Positions 33,241 through 42,433 of a DNA stretch of 64,000 nucleotides are shown here, piece by piece. Positions within the stretch are counted from its first letter, which is position 1, and every line of letters begins with the position of its first letter. Source of the DNA: an uncultured Anaerolineae bacterium (lineage in GTDB: Bacteria; Chloroflexota; Anaerolineae; Promineifilales; Promineifilaceae); assembly GCA_937943625.1 (NCBI GenBank), contig CALEAD010000037.1:1-64000 (forward strand), given 5' to 3'. The notes under the pieces were generated by a model. It worked only from the letters and a program-made list of their open reading frames with translations, ran no database searches and had not been told where the DNA came from. The position numbers were made by a program, and so were the translations under genes.

Positions 33241-34974
33241 ATGAAAAAGTGCAGCATTATATGTTACAGGCGTGCTGATGCGCTCTTCTGGCTCACGTTT
33301 AGCCTGCTCAATTTTGCCCTCTGGCTGCCCCTGTTCTTCTTTTTTCGCGCAGACGCCTCTTTTTGGCCTTCCCTGGAGGGCAACTGGCAAACCGTGCTGC
33401 ACAGCCTGCTGTGGCGGCGAGAAAACGCAGATATTTTTCGCCTGCATGTGGAGTTTGTGTTGCTGGTAACGCTTTGGGTGCTGTGGCCGCGCCTGCGCCG
33501 CCGATGGCTCTTCTGGCTGTTTTTTGCGCTGTACCTGCTGCAACTGGCCTATGCCGCCTATGAGGGGTTTGTGCGCTCGTACTATATGCTGGAGCCGGTT
33601 CTTTATAATGATGTGGTGCTCTTTGGGGACGGTGCCAGCTATGCGTGGCAGAGCCTGAATCTTTCTACGGCCGTTTACCTGCGGGCGGTCGTAGTGCTGG
33701 CGGGCGCGCTGGCGCTGTTGTGGGGATTGCATTGGCTGCTGTTGCGTGCCGTCTCTCCTTCGCGGCGCAGCAAAGTGGCGCTGGCGGCGCTGATGGCGCT
33801 GGCTGTGGGGTTCGTGGGGGTTAGCGGCGGAGTGGCTGGCGGCACGCAAACGGCCGTTTCCAGTTTCACCCTCCGTGTGGCGCAGAACGCCGCCCGATCT
33901 TACCAGGCTTACCAACGCGTGCAGCGCTTCGACGGCCGTTACCTGGCTTCTTTTTTTCAGTTCACGCAAAGCAACCTGGCGCAAAAGCCAAACATCTACA
34001 TCCTATTCATCGAATCCTATGGCAGCGTGCTGTACCAGCGCCCCGATTTTCGCATCCGCTATGGGCGGCTGCTGAACAGGTTGGAAGCGCAGCTGGCGCA
34101 GGCGGGCTGGCAGGCTGCCTCTAGCCGCAGCCTTTCGCCCACCTGGGGCGGCGGCTCATGGATTGCCTATACCAGTTTTCTCACCGGCTTACAGGTGGAG
34201 TCGCATGCGCACTATTTGCGCCTTTTCCAGCGCTACCAGGAGGAATCGCTGCCGCATTTGTTCAACTATTTGCGGATGCAGGGCTACGGCTGTTACCAGC
34301 TTTCGGCCAATGCAGACGAAATCAGCGACGAGGTGTGGCAGCGCTACCGCCAATTTTATGGCGTAGATACCTGGCTGCGCTTCCGGGACCTGGCCTACAG
34401 CGGCCCACTCTATGGCTGGGGGCCGTCGCCGCCAGATCAGTATGCGCTCCATTTTGCCGCCAACTGGTTGCGCGAAACGGCCGTTGCCCCTTACGTCTTC
34501 TTCTTCATCACGCAAAACTCCCACTATCCCTGGGTTCCCTTGCCGCCACTGCTGGAAGATTGGCGCGCGCTCAACGATGCACCCGCACCGGTGCCGCCCG
34601 CGCAGCCCATGCCGCATGGGGAACTGCGCCGCCACTACGCGACGGCCATCGAGTATGAACTGCAAATGCTTACCCAATTCATCTTGCAAGAAGGAAGCGA
34701 CCATGACATCTTTATCCTGGTAGGTGACCATCAGCCAGCGCAGGTGGCACGCTACGCCGACGGCTGGGATACGCCCATTCACATCATCAGCCGCGACGCC
34801 GCGTTTGTGAGAGCATTTCATGAATATAACTTTGTGCCGGGGCTGGCTACGGATACAGTAGAAGCCACGCTGCACCATGCGGGTTTTTACACGCTTTTGA
34901 TGCGCGTCTTGTTACAGCAGTATGGCGCAGAGGGGGCAATTTTGCCCGATTACTTGCCGCAAGGCGTGCAATGA
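33241..34974 (+). CDS. Membrane protein with a sulfatase/phosphoglycerol-transferase-like domain
   Basis: The N-terminal 190 residues form about five membrane helices, and residues 235-560 have the alkaline-phosphatase/sulfatase fold as in LtaS- and MdoB-type enzymes: YILFIESYGS (first metal-binding region), SLSPTWGGGSWIAYTSFLTG with the probable nucleophile Thr/Ser, FITQNSHYPW and FILVGDHQPAQ (later metal ligands). Such enzymes transfer phosphoglycerol or phosphoethanolamine groups on the outside of the membrane. The GC-rich gene contains several ACGGCCGT octamers. The substrate is not known. Confidence 0.85.
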   Translation: MKKCSIICYRRADALFWLTFSLLNFALWLPLFFFFRADASFWPSLEGNWQTVLHSLLWRRENADIFRLHVEFVLLVTLWVLWPRLRRRWLFWLFFALYLLQLAYAAYEGFVRSYYMLEPVLYNDVVLFGDGASYAWQSLNLSTAVYLRAVVVLAGALALLWGLHWLLLRAVSPSRRSKVALAALMALAVGFVGVSGGVAGGTQTAVSSFTLRVAQNAARSYQAYQRVQRFDGRYLASFFQFTQSNLAQKPNIYILFIESYGSVLYQRPDFRIRYGRLLNRLEAQLAQAGWQAASSRSLSPTWGGGSWIAYTSFLTGLQVESHAHYLRLFQRYQEESLPHLFNYLRMQGYGCYQLSANADEISDEVWQRYRQFYGVDTWLRFRDLAYSGPLYGWGPSPPDQYALHFAANWLRETAVAPYVFFFITQNSHYPWVPLPPLLEDWRALNDAPAPVPPAQPMPHGELRRHYATAIEYELQMLTQFILQEGSDHDIFILVGDHQPAQVARYADGWDTPIHIISRDAAFVRAFHEYNFVPGLATDTVEATLHHAGFYTLLMRVLLQQYGAEGAILPDYLPQGVQ

Positions 34975-35051
34975 GGGAAATTGAAGAGTGGAGCCGGTCT
35001 CTACGTTCCATCTTCCCAATCGCTAATCTCTGTTCAAGGAAGGAGTTGAGC

Positions 35052-35768
35052 ATGTACACAAAAGTCTGGTTCGTTCTGGCATTCCTGATGCTGGTATTGG
35101 TGGCCTGTGGCGGTGGCAATCAGGCTGCGCCCGACAGCGCGGCGCCAACAACGGCTGTCCAAACCGGCGGCAACGGCCGTACCTTTACCATTGGCACCGA
35201 AGCAGATCAGCCGCAAACCTTTGTCGTCACCAGCGACTCGCGCGCTTCCTACGTGGTGGATGAAGAGTTTTTTGCCGATGCGTTGGCCAAACTGGGTATT
35301 GACGCGGGTAAGCAGGTTATTGTGGGTACAACGCCAGGGGTCACAGGAGAAATAACGCTCAATTTTGGCAAGGCAGAGCTGCTGGAGCAGGCGCGATTTA
35401 CGGTAGATATGACTGGCCTGCGCACCGATCAGGATCGGCGCGATAACTGGTTGCGCGACAATGCACTGCAAACGGCGCGCTTCCCGCAGGCGACCTTTGT
35501 GGCAACGGCCGTTTCTGGCCTGCCTGCCACCTACACCGAAGGGGAAGAAATCAGCTTTCAGCTTAGCGGCGATCTGACGATTCGGGACGTGACCCGCCCG
35601 GTCACCTTTGACGTGACGGCCTCCCTTTCCGGCAATACCCTGCGCGGCACGGCCGTATTGCCCCTGACCATGAGCAGCTTCGGCATCATGCCACCAGACT
35701 TCGTCAACACCCTCACCGTTGCCGACGCCTTCTCCATTCGCGTCGAATTGGTGGCACAGCAGCAGTAA
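35052..35768 (+). CDS. YceI family lipoprotein
   Basis: The N terminus is a lipoprotein signal with the lipobox LVAC at about residue 20, followed by a Gly/Ala/Thr-rich linker. The remaining 190 residues match the YceI lipocalin-like barrel (YVVDEEFFA, then EITLNF... and DVTRPVTFDVTA ... TMSSFGI). YceI proteins bind polyisoprenoid-like lipids in the periplasm or envelope. I start at ATG 35052, after AAGGAGGAG-like sequence; a heptad-type AATCGCTAATCTC repeat lies just before it. The glycosyltransferase gene begins right after its stop. Confidence 0.93.
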   Translation: MYTKVWFVLAFLMLVLVACGGGNQAAPDSAAPTTAVQTGGNGRTFTIGTEADQPQTFVVTSDSRASYVVDEEFFADALAKLGIDAGKQVIVGTTPGVTGEITLNFGKAELLEQARFTVDMTGLRTDQDRRDNWLRDNALQTARFPQATFVATAVSGLPATYTEGEEISFQLSGDLTIRDVTRPVTFDVTASLSGNTLRGTAVLPLTMSSFGIMPPDFVNTLTVADAFSIRVELVAQQQ

Positions 35769-35771
35769 GTC

Positions 35772-36914
35772 ATGCGCATTGCAATCAACGGCTATTTCTG
35801 GCAACGGCCGTTTGTTGGCAGCGGCCAATATCTGCGCCAGCTTGTCTACCACCTCAACCGCTACGTCTCTGACCTGGACATGGTGCTGATCTATCCGCAG
35901 GAGCCGGGCGGGGCGACGGCGCAAGATGTGCCCCCCAGCGTGCAGGTCAAAACCGTCCCCGTGCGACCGGGCAACTGGGGCAAAGTCTGGTTCGAGCAGG
36001 TGGCCTTCCCCCGTGCCTGCCGCGAAGTAGGCGCGGAGCTGGCGCATGTGCCCTACTGGGGCGGCCCGCTGCAATCCCCCGTGCCCCTCGTCGTTACCGT
36101 GCATGACCTGACGCCGCTGCTGGTTCCCGAATATCGCCGCCCCCTCAAGGCGCGCCTGTATAACGCCCTCGTCAGCGCCAGCGCGCGCGGCGCCACGCAA
36201 ATCATCACCGACTCTTTCTCCAGCAAGCTAGACATCATGGATCATTTGCACATTGCCGAGGAGCGGGTAACGGCCGTTTACCTGGCCGTTGGGCCGCAAT
36301 ACAAACCGGGCAAAAATGACCTGATGGACATGGCCATTCTCAAAAAATATAACCTGCCTGATTTTTACGTGCTCTACCTGGGCGGTTACGAGCTGCACAA
36401 AAACGTCACCACCCTGCTATTGGCATACACCTACGTGGCCCAATCCCTGGGCGAAGATTACCCTTTGCTGCTGGCCGGGCGCAAACCAGACGCCCCTTCC
36501 CCCATCTACCCCGACTATGACCGCTACATCCAGCGCTTGGGGCTGCAAGAGCGCGTGCGCTGGATTGGCTTTGTAGATGAGGAAGACAAACCGGTGCTCT
36601 ACCGCAATGCCGAAGCGTTTGTTTTTCCCAGCCGCCACGAGGGGTTTGGTTTACCGGCACTAGAGGCGCTGGCCTGTGGCACCCCTGTCATTACCACCAA
36701 CGCCAGCTCTTTGCCAGAAGTGGTGGGCGATGCCGCCTTTGCCGTCAGCCCAGATGACGAGCGAGACATGGCAGGGGCAATTATTGCCACCATCATTCAA
36801 GACAACCTGGCAGCAGAACTGCGCGCCAAAGGGCCGCAGCAGGCAGCCAAATTTACCTGGGAACAGACAGTGGCAGATACGGTGATGGTGTATGACCGCG
36901 CGCTGAGGGGGTAG
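35772..36914 (+). CDS. GT4 family glycosyltransferase
   Basis: The protein (380 residues) has the two Rossmann domains of GT-B transferases. The C-terminal half contains FYVLYLGGYELHKN, WIGFVDEEDK and the GT4 donor-binding FPSRHEGFGLPALEALACGTPVI, with the conserved EGFGLPxLE. It should transfer a sugar from a nucleotide donor, perhaps to an envelope lipid or glycan. It follows the YceI lipoprotein gene by 3 bases and may share its message. Confidence 0.93.
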   Translation: MRIAINGYFWQRPFVGSGQYLRQLVYHLNRYVSDLDMVLIYPQEPGGATAQDVPPSVQVKTVPVRPGNWGKVWFEQVAFPRACREVGAELAHVPYWGGPLQSPVPLVVTVHDLTPLLVPEYRRPLKARLYNALVSASARGATQIITDSFSSKLDIMDHLHIAEERVTAVYLAVGPQYKPGKNDLMDMAILKKYNLPDFYVLYLGGYELHKNVTTLLLAYTYVAQSLGEDYPLLLAGRKPDAPSPIYPDYDRYIQRLGLQERVRWIGFVDEEDKPVLYRNAEAFVFPSRHEGFGLPALEALACGTPVITTNASSLPEVVGDAAFAVSPDDERDMAGAIIATIIQDNLAAELRAKGPQQAAKFTWEQTVADTVMVYDRALRG

Positions 36915-37066
36915 GCAGCCAACTAATTGGCGTGGCTTGGGCCCGCCTCTGACCGTGCCCATCAGTAGAGTAGCAGGTGATAATTCCAAATCCGCCCTTG
37001 CCGGGTGCTTGCCCATCGCGGGGCTGTTGGTTTACAATGAACGCCATTTGTGCAAGGAAAGCTATC

Positions 37067-38725
37067 ATGCCCATTCATCACGAACTCGCAACGGCCGTGC
37101 AACAGGCCATCGCCCAGGCGCAAAAGAGCGGTGACCTGCCTCCCTTTGACCTGCCTGACGCACACGTCGAACGGCCGCGTGACCCCAATCACGGCGATTA
37201 TGCCTCCCCCATAGCCATGCAGCTGGCACGCGTTGCGCGCATGGCTCCTTTGAAGATCGCCCAGGCCATTGCCGCCCATATGTCCCCGCATACGGCCGTG
37301 CACAGCGTCGAAGTTGCCCCGCCCGGTTTCCTGAACATTCGCCTGAACTCCACCTGGCTACAGCAGCAGGTTAGCGAAATTTTGCAAAACGACAACTACG
37401 GCGGCTTCAACCTGGGGCAGGGAAAAAAAGCACAGGTAGAGTGCGTCAGCGCCAACCCGACTGGCCCTATCACCCTGGGGCGCAGCCGCGGCGGCGTCAT
37501 GGGCGACACCCTGGCGCGTGTGTTGCGTGCCCTGGGCTATGACGTGACGATGGAGTATTACTACAACGATGCCGGGCGTCAGGTCACGCTGCTGGGCGAG
37601 TCGGTCAAAATACGCTGCCAGCAGCTATTGGGGCAAGATGTTGCCCTGGGCGAAGAACATTACCAGGGGGAATACATCATTGACCTGGCGCGGGCACTGC
37701 TGGCAGAGCACGGCGAAGCGCTGCTGGCACAACCAATATCGTTTTTTGTTGATTATGCCCAGGCGCAAATTTCAGCCGCACAAAAGCGTAGCCTCAAGCG
37801 TATCAACATCGAGTTCGACGTTTACTTCCGCGAGCAAAGTTTATATGAAAACGGCCGTGTCTGGGAAACTCTCGACATTCTGCGCCAGAAAGGATACGTC
37901 TACGAGCGAGACGGCGCCCAATGGTTCCGCACCACCGAATTTGGCGATGACAAAGACCGCGTCCTCGTCAAGCAAAGCGGCGAACCCACCTACCGCCTGC
38001 CCGACATCGCTTACCATTGGGACAAAATCCAGCGCGGCTTCGAGCTAATCATAGACATCTTTGGCCCCGACCATCACGCCACGGCTCCCCAGGTGCTCAT
38101 GGGCGTCAAAGCGCTTGGCTATGAGACCGGCTTTGTGTATACCGTGCTACACCAGATTGTCAGCCTGGTGCGCCGGGGTGAACAGGTCAAGATGAGCACA
38201 CGGCGCGGCATGTACGTCACCCTAGATGAGCTGGTAGATGAAGTGGGCCCAGATCCCATTCGCTACTTCATGGTCTCACGCTCCGGCAACAGCCCCGTAG
38301 ATTTTGATCTGGATTTAGCCGTAGAACATTCCGACAAAAACCCCGTTTTCTACATCCAAAATGCCCACGTGCGCTGCGCTGGCATTTTGCGCAAATGGCA
38401 CGAAGCAGGCCTGACCATAGAGGCGGCCACCAACGCCGACCTGACGCTGCTCACACACGAAAAAGAGCTGGCCTTCTTGCGCAAAGCATTGGAGCTGGCC
38501 GAGGTATTGGAGACCGTCGGCACAACCTTTGAGCCACATCATCTCCCCTTTTATGCGTATGAGTTAGCGGCCGTTTTTCATCCCACCTATGAAGCGTGCC
38601 GCGTTTTGGGCGAAGATGTGCCGCAACCACTGCGCCTGGCGCGCTTGCAGTTCTACCTGGCGGCAAAAAAGCTATTTGCCCGCGTGCTGACCCTGATGGG
38701 CATGAGCGCCCCAGAAGTCATGTAA
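37067..38725 (+). CDS. argS: Arginyl-tRNA synthetase with an altered HIGH motif
   Basis: The 552-residue protein aligns throughout with bacterial ArgRS: an Add1 N-terminal domain, the catalytic domain (VSANPTGP, EYYYNDAGRQ, the KMSTRRG loop for KMSKS) and the anticodon-binding helical C terminus. The HIGH motif, which in relatives reads LHLGHARGA or similar, reads ITLGRSRGG, so both histidines are absent. The start at ATG 37067 is supported by AAGGA upstream and by TACAAT at 37033-37038 as a -10 box; an upstream in-frame ATG at 36977 gives no homology. Confidence 0.93.
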   Translation: MPIHHELATAVQQAIAQAQKSGDLPPFDLPDAHVERPRDPNHGDYASPIAMQLARVARMAPLKIAQAIAAHMSPHTAVHSVEVAPPGFLNIRLNSTWLQQQVSEILQNDNYGGFNLGQGKKAQVECVSANPTGPITLGRSRGGVMGDTLARVLRALGYDVTMEYYYNDAGRQVTLLGESVKIRCQQLLGQDVALGEEHYQGEYIIDLARALLAEHGEALLAQPISFFVDYAQAQISAAQKRSLKRINIEFDVYFREQSLYENGRVWETLDILRQKGYVYERDGAQWFRTTEFGDDKDRVLVKQSGEPTYRLPDIAYHWDKIQRGFELIIDIFGPDHHATAPQVLMGVKALGYETGFVYTVLHQIVSLVRRGEQVKMSTRRGMYVTLDELVDEVGPDPIRYFMVSRSGNSPVDFDLDLAVEHSDKNPVFYIQNAHVRCAGILRKWHEAGLTIEAATNADLTLLTHEKELAFLRKALELAEVLETVGTTFEPHHLPFYAYELAAVFHPTYEACRVLGEDVPQPLRLARLQFYLAAKKLFARVLTLMGMSAPEVM

Positions 38726-38760
38726 AAAGTGAGAGCAAGAGCCAGAGGAAGCGGGTTAAC

Positions 38761-38792
38761 CGTCGGCGGTCAGCCGTCATTTTCAAGGGAGA
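38761..38792 (+). repeat. Leader repeat end (family A) upstream of dcd
   Basis: CGTCGGCGGTCAGCCGTCAT followed by TTTCAAGGGAG ends 5 bases before the ATG at 38798. It is a short copy made of the GGTC block and the RBS-like end only. Confidence 0.8.
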
Positions 38793-38797
38793 GCAAG

Positions 38798-39352
38798 ATG
38801 GCAATAAAAAATGATGCCTGGATTCGCCGCATGGCGCAAGAAAGAGGAATGATTGAGCCGTTTGTAAATGGACAGGTGCGTGAAGGGGTCATCTCCTACG
38901 GCCTTTCTTCCTATGGATACGACATTCGCGTGAGTGATGAGTTTAAGATTTTTACGAATGTTCATTCGGCCGTCGTAGACCCGAAAAACTTTAACCCCAA
39001 ATCCTTTATAGATTATAAAGGCGATATCTGTGTTATCCCTCCCAATTCGTTTGTTCTGGCGCAAACTGTCGAGTACTTTCGCATCCCGCGTGACGTGATT
39101 ACTATCTGCGTCGGCAAATCTACCTATGCCCGCTGCGGTCTCATTGTTAACGTTACCCCCTTCGAGCCAGAGTGGGAGGGGTTTGTCACGCTGGAAATAT
39201 CCAATACTACCCCTTTACCGGCGCGCATCTACGCCAACGAAGGCATTGCCCAGGTGCTTTTCTTTCAGTCCGATCAGGTATGCGAAACCTCCTACGCCGA
39301 CCGCAAAGGCAAGTATCAAAATCAGCAAACCATCATGCTGCCACAGATCTAG
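38798..39352 (+). CDS. dcd: dCTP deaminase
   Basis: The 184-residue product has the Dcd/dUTPase core: [23 protein letters not shown], which holds substrate-binding and catalytic residues, and [19 protein letters not shown]. It converts dCTP to dUTP for dTTP synthesis. I start at ATG 38798 because GGGAG of the repeat lies at the correct spacing and the upstream frame has no similarity. It follows argS by about 70 bp. Confidence 0.96.
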   Translation: MAIKNDAWIRRMAQERGMIEPFVNGQVREGVISYGLSSYGYDIRVSDEFKIFTNVHSAVVDPKNFNPKSFIDYKGDICVIPPNSFVLAQTVEYFRIPRDVITICVGKSTYARCGLIVNVTPFEPEWEGFVTLEISNTTPLPARIYANEGIAQVLFFQSDQVCETSYADRKGKYQNQQTIMLPQI

Positions 39353-39486
39353 GACAATTTGACAAAAATCTGCTATTAGCTCGTAGTGCCAACTTTTGCT
39401 GGATTTCTCCCTAAAGCGGTTGTGACAAACCTCAGCAATTCTAAATTTGCAATAATGGGGGTGGGTGGGACGACGTGGAAAAGTTC

Positions 39487-39555
39487 GTAGTGACCGCTTT
39501 AGCGGGCAGCTTTAGTAGGCAGCTGACTAAAGTCGGCACTACAAACGGGCCTTCA
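39487..39555. repeat. GTAGTGACCGCTTTAGCGG hairpin repeat
   Basis: GTTCGTAGTGACCGCTTTAG and GACTAAAGTCGGCACTACAA are inverted, with a TTTAG/CTAAA core. It matches the copy at 11803-11866. It lies in the gap between dcd and tRNA-Val, where nothing else besides the tRNA promoter is seen. Confidence 0.65.
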
Positions 39556-39599
39556 CGAACCATGCCCAAATTGAGAATTGCTGGCAAACACAGAAACCA

Positions 39600-39628
39600 T
39601 TGGCGCGCCCTGACGCGCACGGTATAAT
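39600..39628 (+). promoter_or_regulatory. Promoter of the tRNA-Val gene
   Basis: TTGGCG at 39600-39605, a 17-bp spacer and a perfect TATAAT at 39623-39628 make a sigma-70-type promoter 16 bases before the tRNA. Confidence 0.75.
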
Positions 39629-39644
39629 TTTGCCTTATGCGTGC

Positions 39645-39721
<77 letters not shown>

Positions 39722-39781
39722 TCCGCTCATTTTTTGATTTTGCTATAATCCAGTTTTGTGATAAAAAGAACAGAAAGAACA

Positions 39782-39808
39782 AAAAAACGCACGGCACGTG
39801 CGTTTTTT
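39782..39808 (+). terminator. Rho-independent terminator after the tRNA
   Basis: AAAAAACGCAC and GTGCGTTTTTT are perfect 11-bp arms around a 5-base loop, with the T run in the 3' arm. A TATAAT-like TGCTATAATCC lies between the tRNA and this hairpin, so a short independent RNA is also possible. Confidence 0.9.
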
Positions 39809-39869
39809 GCGGTCTGAGAACCAGTAGCCTGGTTTGTCAAAGTGAATGGAATAGACAGGAGAGTGGTAT

Positions 39870-40520
39870 ATGGCAAGAGCAACTGCTAGTGTAGCTGCTG
39901 GCAGCAGTGGTGTGACAAGACGTGAGTTCCTGTACTACATTTGGGGAGCCTCCATCGCTTTGTTCACGGCACAATCCGCTGGCTTTCTCGTTTGGTTTCT
40001 CATCCCCCGGTTTCGTGAAGGTGAGTTTGGCGGTAAATTTATTTTGCCGGTCACTGACCTGCCAGAACCGAATGGGGAACCCAGGGATAACCCGGCCGGT
40101 CGTTTCTGGTTGGTGAATCTAGATACAACCCAGCCCAACCTGCGCATGTTTCAGGCACAGGATGAACCGGAACCGATTCAGGGGGTGGCTGCTATTTACA
40201 AAGTGTGCACACACCTGGGTTGTATTTACTCCTGGACGCCAGCCAATGAACGATTTGAGTGTCCCTGCCATGGTTCAAAATATCGCCTTGACGGTCGGCG
40301 TATTGAAGCGCCTGCCCCGCGTGCGCTAGATCGCTTCAAAGTGGAAGCCTTAGATGCGGATCGCAATGTGCTCGCTGTTTCCAGTGAAGACCCCCGCACA
40401 GGCGTGTTCCTTCCCCTAGCGCTGCCACCGAATACAACTCTGTTGAGTATAGACACAGGTAAACGAAACCTTGGTTCAAGTGAGCCTTTGCTTTGTTCCT
40501 TTACCGGCACTTGCCCATAA
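39870..40520 (+). CDS. qcrA: Rieske iron-sulfur protein of the quinol:cytochrome c oxidoreductase
   Basis: An N-terminal TRREFLYYIWG motif followed by one hydrophobic helix is a twin-arginine-type signal anchor. The globular domain has the two Rieske motifs CTHLGC and CPCHGS that hold the [2Fe-2S] cluster with two His and two Cys ligands. It passes electrons from the quinol to cytochrome c. An unusual C-terminal pair of cysteines (LLCSFTGTCP) may form an extra disulfide. It is followed by the cytochrome b and cytochrome c genes with good ribosome-binding sites between. Confidence 0.95.
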   Translation: MARATASVAAGSSGVTRREFLYYIWGASIALFTAQSAGFLVWFLIPRFREGEFGGKFILPVTDLPEPNGEPRDNPAGRFWLVNLDTTQPNLRMFQAQDEPEPIQGVAAIYKVCTHLGCIYSWTPANERFECPCHGSKYRLDGRRIEAPAPRALDRFKVEALDADRNVLAVSSEDPRTGVFLPLALPPNTTLLSIDTGKRNLGSSEPLLCSFTGTCP

Positions 40521-40626
40521 GCAGCTGTTTAGCGCTTCGTGATAATCATTAGCCCATGCCAGGAAGCTTGTGCTATCACGTTACTAAAACCCAATCTTCA
40601 ATAAGCATGTATTAAGGAGAAAAGGT

Positions 40627-42351
40627 ATGGCTACCTTCTATGATCAGGTCAAGGAAATGGGCATTAAGCAAGCTGCCCTTGCCAAGGCAGACGAGGTTGT
40701 AGAGCGCATTACGGCTGGTATGAACATTGGCGACATTCGTGCTGCCCTTCGTGGCGACGAGCCGCGCCGCCCTAATCCTCGTTTACGTCCCCACGCCGAC
40801 AGTTTTTGGTTGCACATTCGCCCCAGCTTTTATCACACGGAAGTCACCCATATTTATCCCACCTTTCGTTTGGGGTGGCTTTCCACCTTCATGTTTGTCT
40901 GGGAAACCATCACAGGCATCATCCTCATGGTTTTCTATACCCCCAGCCCCCTGGTTGCCTATTCCAACATGTGGAACATTCTCAGCAACGTGCCGCTGGG
41001 GCAGCTCATTCGCAACATGCACCGCATTGGCGCAGAAGCGATGGTCCTGGTGGTGGCCATGCACATGCTGCGCACCTTCATTACCGGTAGCTATAAAAAG
41101 CCGCGCCAATTTACCTGGGCAACCGGCATGATTTTGCTGGTGCTGACACTCATGCTCAGCTTTAGCGGTTACCTGCTGCCCTGGGACCAGTTGGCGTACT
41201 GGGCGTTAACAGTGTTTATTAGCGGCGCCGAGGCGGCTCCTGCGCCTGCAGTAGTCAACCAAAACATACTGCTAATTTTGCAAGGTGCTCCCTCGCTTGG
41301 CGCTGATGGTCTGCTGCGGTGGTATCTGTTGCACGTCTTACTTTTGCCGCTGCTGCTGGCCATCTTCTTCTTTGTGCATTATTACAAAGTTGTGCTGTAT
41401 GGCATTTCCCTGCCCCCTGGGCGTGAAGAAATTGGCGAGGATACCGCCAAGCGTGTTCCCAAGGACGAACGCACCTACTTTATCCCCGACATTTTAACCA
41501 ATGAGCTGATGTGGTCTGGTCTGGCTACCCTTTTCCTTGTAGCGGGTGCCATGTGGTTGTGGGATGCGCCATTGGAAACCCACGCTGACCCAATCGTAAC
41601 GCCGCTGCACGTTGTGGCCCCCTGGTATCTCTCCTGGTCACAGGGTTGGCTGAAGTTGGCAGACAAAACATTGGTGGTTGGTTTTATTCCTGCCCTGCTG
41701 GTGGCTTTCATTGTCATGCCTTACTTTGAAGTGGGCAAAAGCCGCCGTTACGCCGACCGCCGCGTGGGCCTGAGCGTCTCCTTCCTCTTTATGGCTTTCA
41801 TGTTGGTTTCTAACTGGATGGGCACGCCGGAGTATCGCGTGGCTAGCTCCCCTGACCGTGAAGTCGGCATCAAGGTGTTGCCAGAAGAAGGACCAAGCCT
41901 GATGTATGCGCTGCCTTATGACCAGGTATTGAAAGGACGTTTCTTGCCTGGGCAGGAGATCAGAGGAAATGAGGCCATGACTGCGGCGTTAGCCTCGCTA
42001 AAGAAAGCGGTTCTGGCGCATAGCTGCGTGTTAGATAGATCGGTGGGGAATCCTAACATTCCCACGATTAAGGCTTCTGAGTGGACACAATGTCGCGTGC
42101 GCGAATTGCAGAGCGGCGACAAAGTCTACGATGCGGGCTTTACCAGGGACGTAATGCCTAACCCTTACGTGGAGCTGCAAATTGAGGAAATTCAGCCCAG
42201 ACTGTTGCGCCTGACTTTGGTGTTCCAGGTGAAGGAACCAGATAACCCAGAAGAGTATCGCATCAACACAACCTGGACTGCATTTCGTCATGCTGACTCG
42301 AATTATGAGGATGAATGCCGCTTCATCAACAAGAGTTCTAAGTGCCGTTAG
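40627..42351 (+). CDS. qcrB: Cytochrome b with an added C-terminal domain
   Basis: The N-terminal 400 residues contain eight or so membrane helices with the four haem histidines in the GAEAMVLVVAMHMLRTF and LRWYLLHVLLLPLLL regions, so this is a full-length cytochrome b (b6 plus subunit IV). The quinol-site motif that is PEWY in many relatives reads APWY. Residues from about 405 to 574 are a non-membrane extension with several cysteines (HSCVLDR, TQCRVRE, ECRFINKSSKCR). An AAGGAGAAAAGG box precedes the ATG. Confidence 0.93.
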   Translation: MATFYDQVKEMGIKQAALAKADEVVERITAGMNIGDIRAALRGDEPRRPNPRLRPHADSFWLHIRPSFYHTEVTHIYPTFRLGWLSTFMFVWETITGIILMVFYTPSPLVAYSNMWNILSNVPLGQLIRNMHRIGAEAMVLVVAMHMLRTFITGSYKKPRQFTWATGMILLVLTLMLSFSGYLLPWDQLAYWALTVFISGAEAAPAPAVVNQNILLILQGAPSLGADGLLRWYLLHVLLLPLLLAIFFFVHYYKVVLYGISLPPGREEIGEDTAKRVPKDERTYFIPDILTNELMWSGLATLFLVAGAMWLWDAPLETHADPIVTPLHVVAPWYLSWSQGWLKLADKTLVVGFIPALLVAFIVMPYFEVGKSRRYADRRVGLSVSFLFMAFMLVSNWMGTPEYRVASSPDREVGIKVLPEEGPSLMYALPYDQVLKGRFLPGQEIRGNEAMTAALASLKKAVLAHSCVLDRSVGNPNIPTIKASEWTQCRVRELQSGDKVYDAGFTRDVMPNPYVELQIEEIQPRLLRLTLVFQVKEPDNPEEYRINTTWTAFRHADSNYEDECRFINKSSKCR

Positions 42352-42433
42352 GCAAGCGTCTGGAAACAGGTTCCGCCGGGGTGTACAACTTTGCCACAAA
42401 AGCTGCACACCCAATTAGGAAAAGGATCTTCTC

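Noticed and set aside
39743-39781. Separate small RNA between tRNA-Val and its terminator
   Set aside because: A TATAAT is present, but no -35 box or conserved structure supports it. It is mentioned only in the terminator entry.
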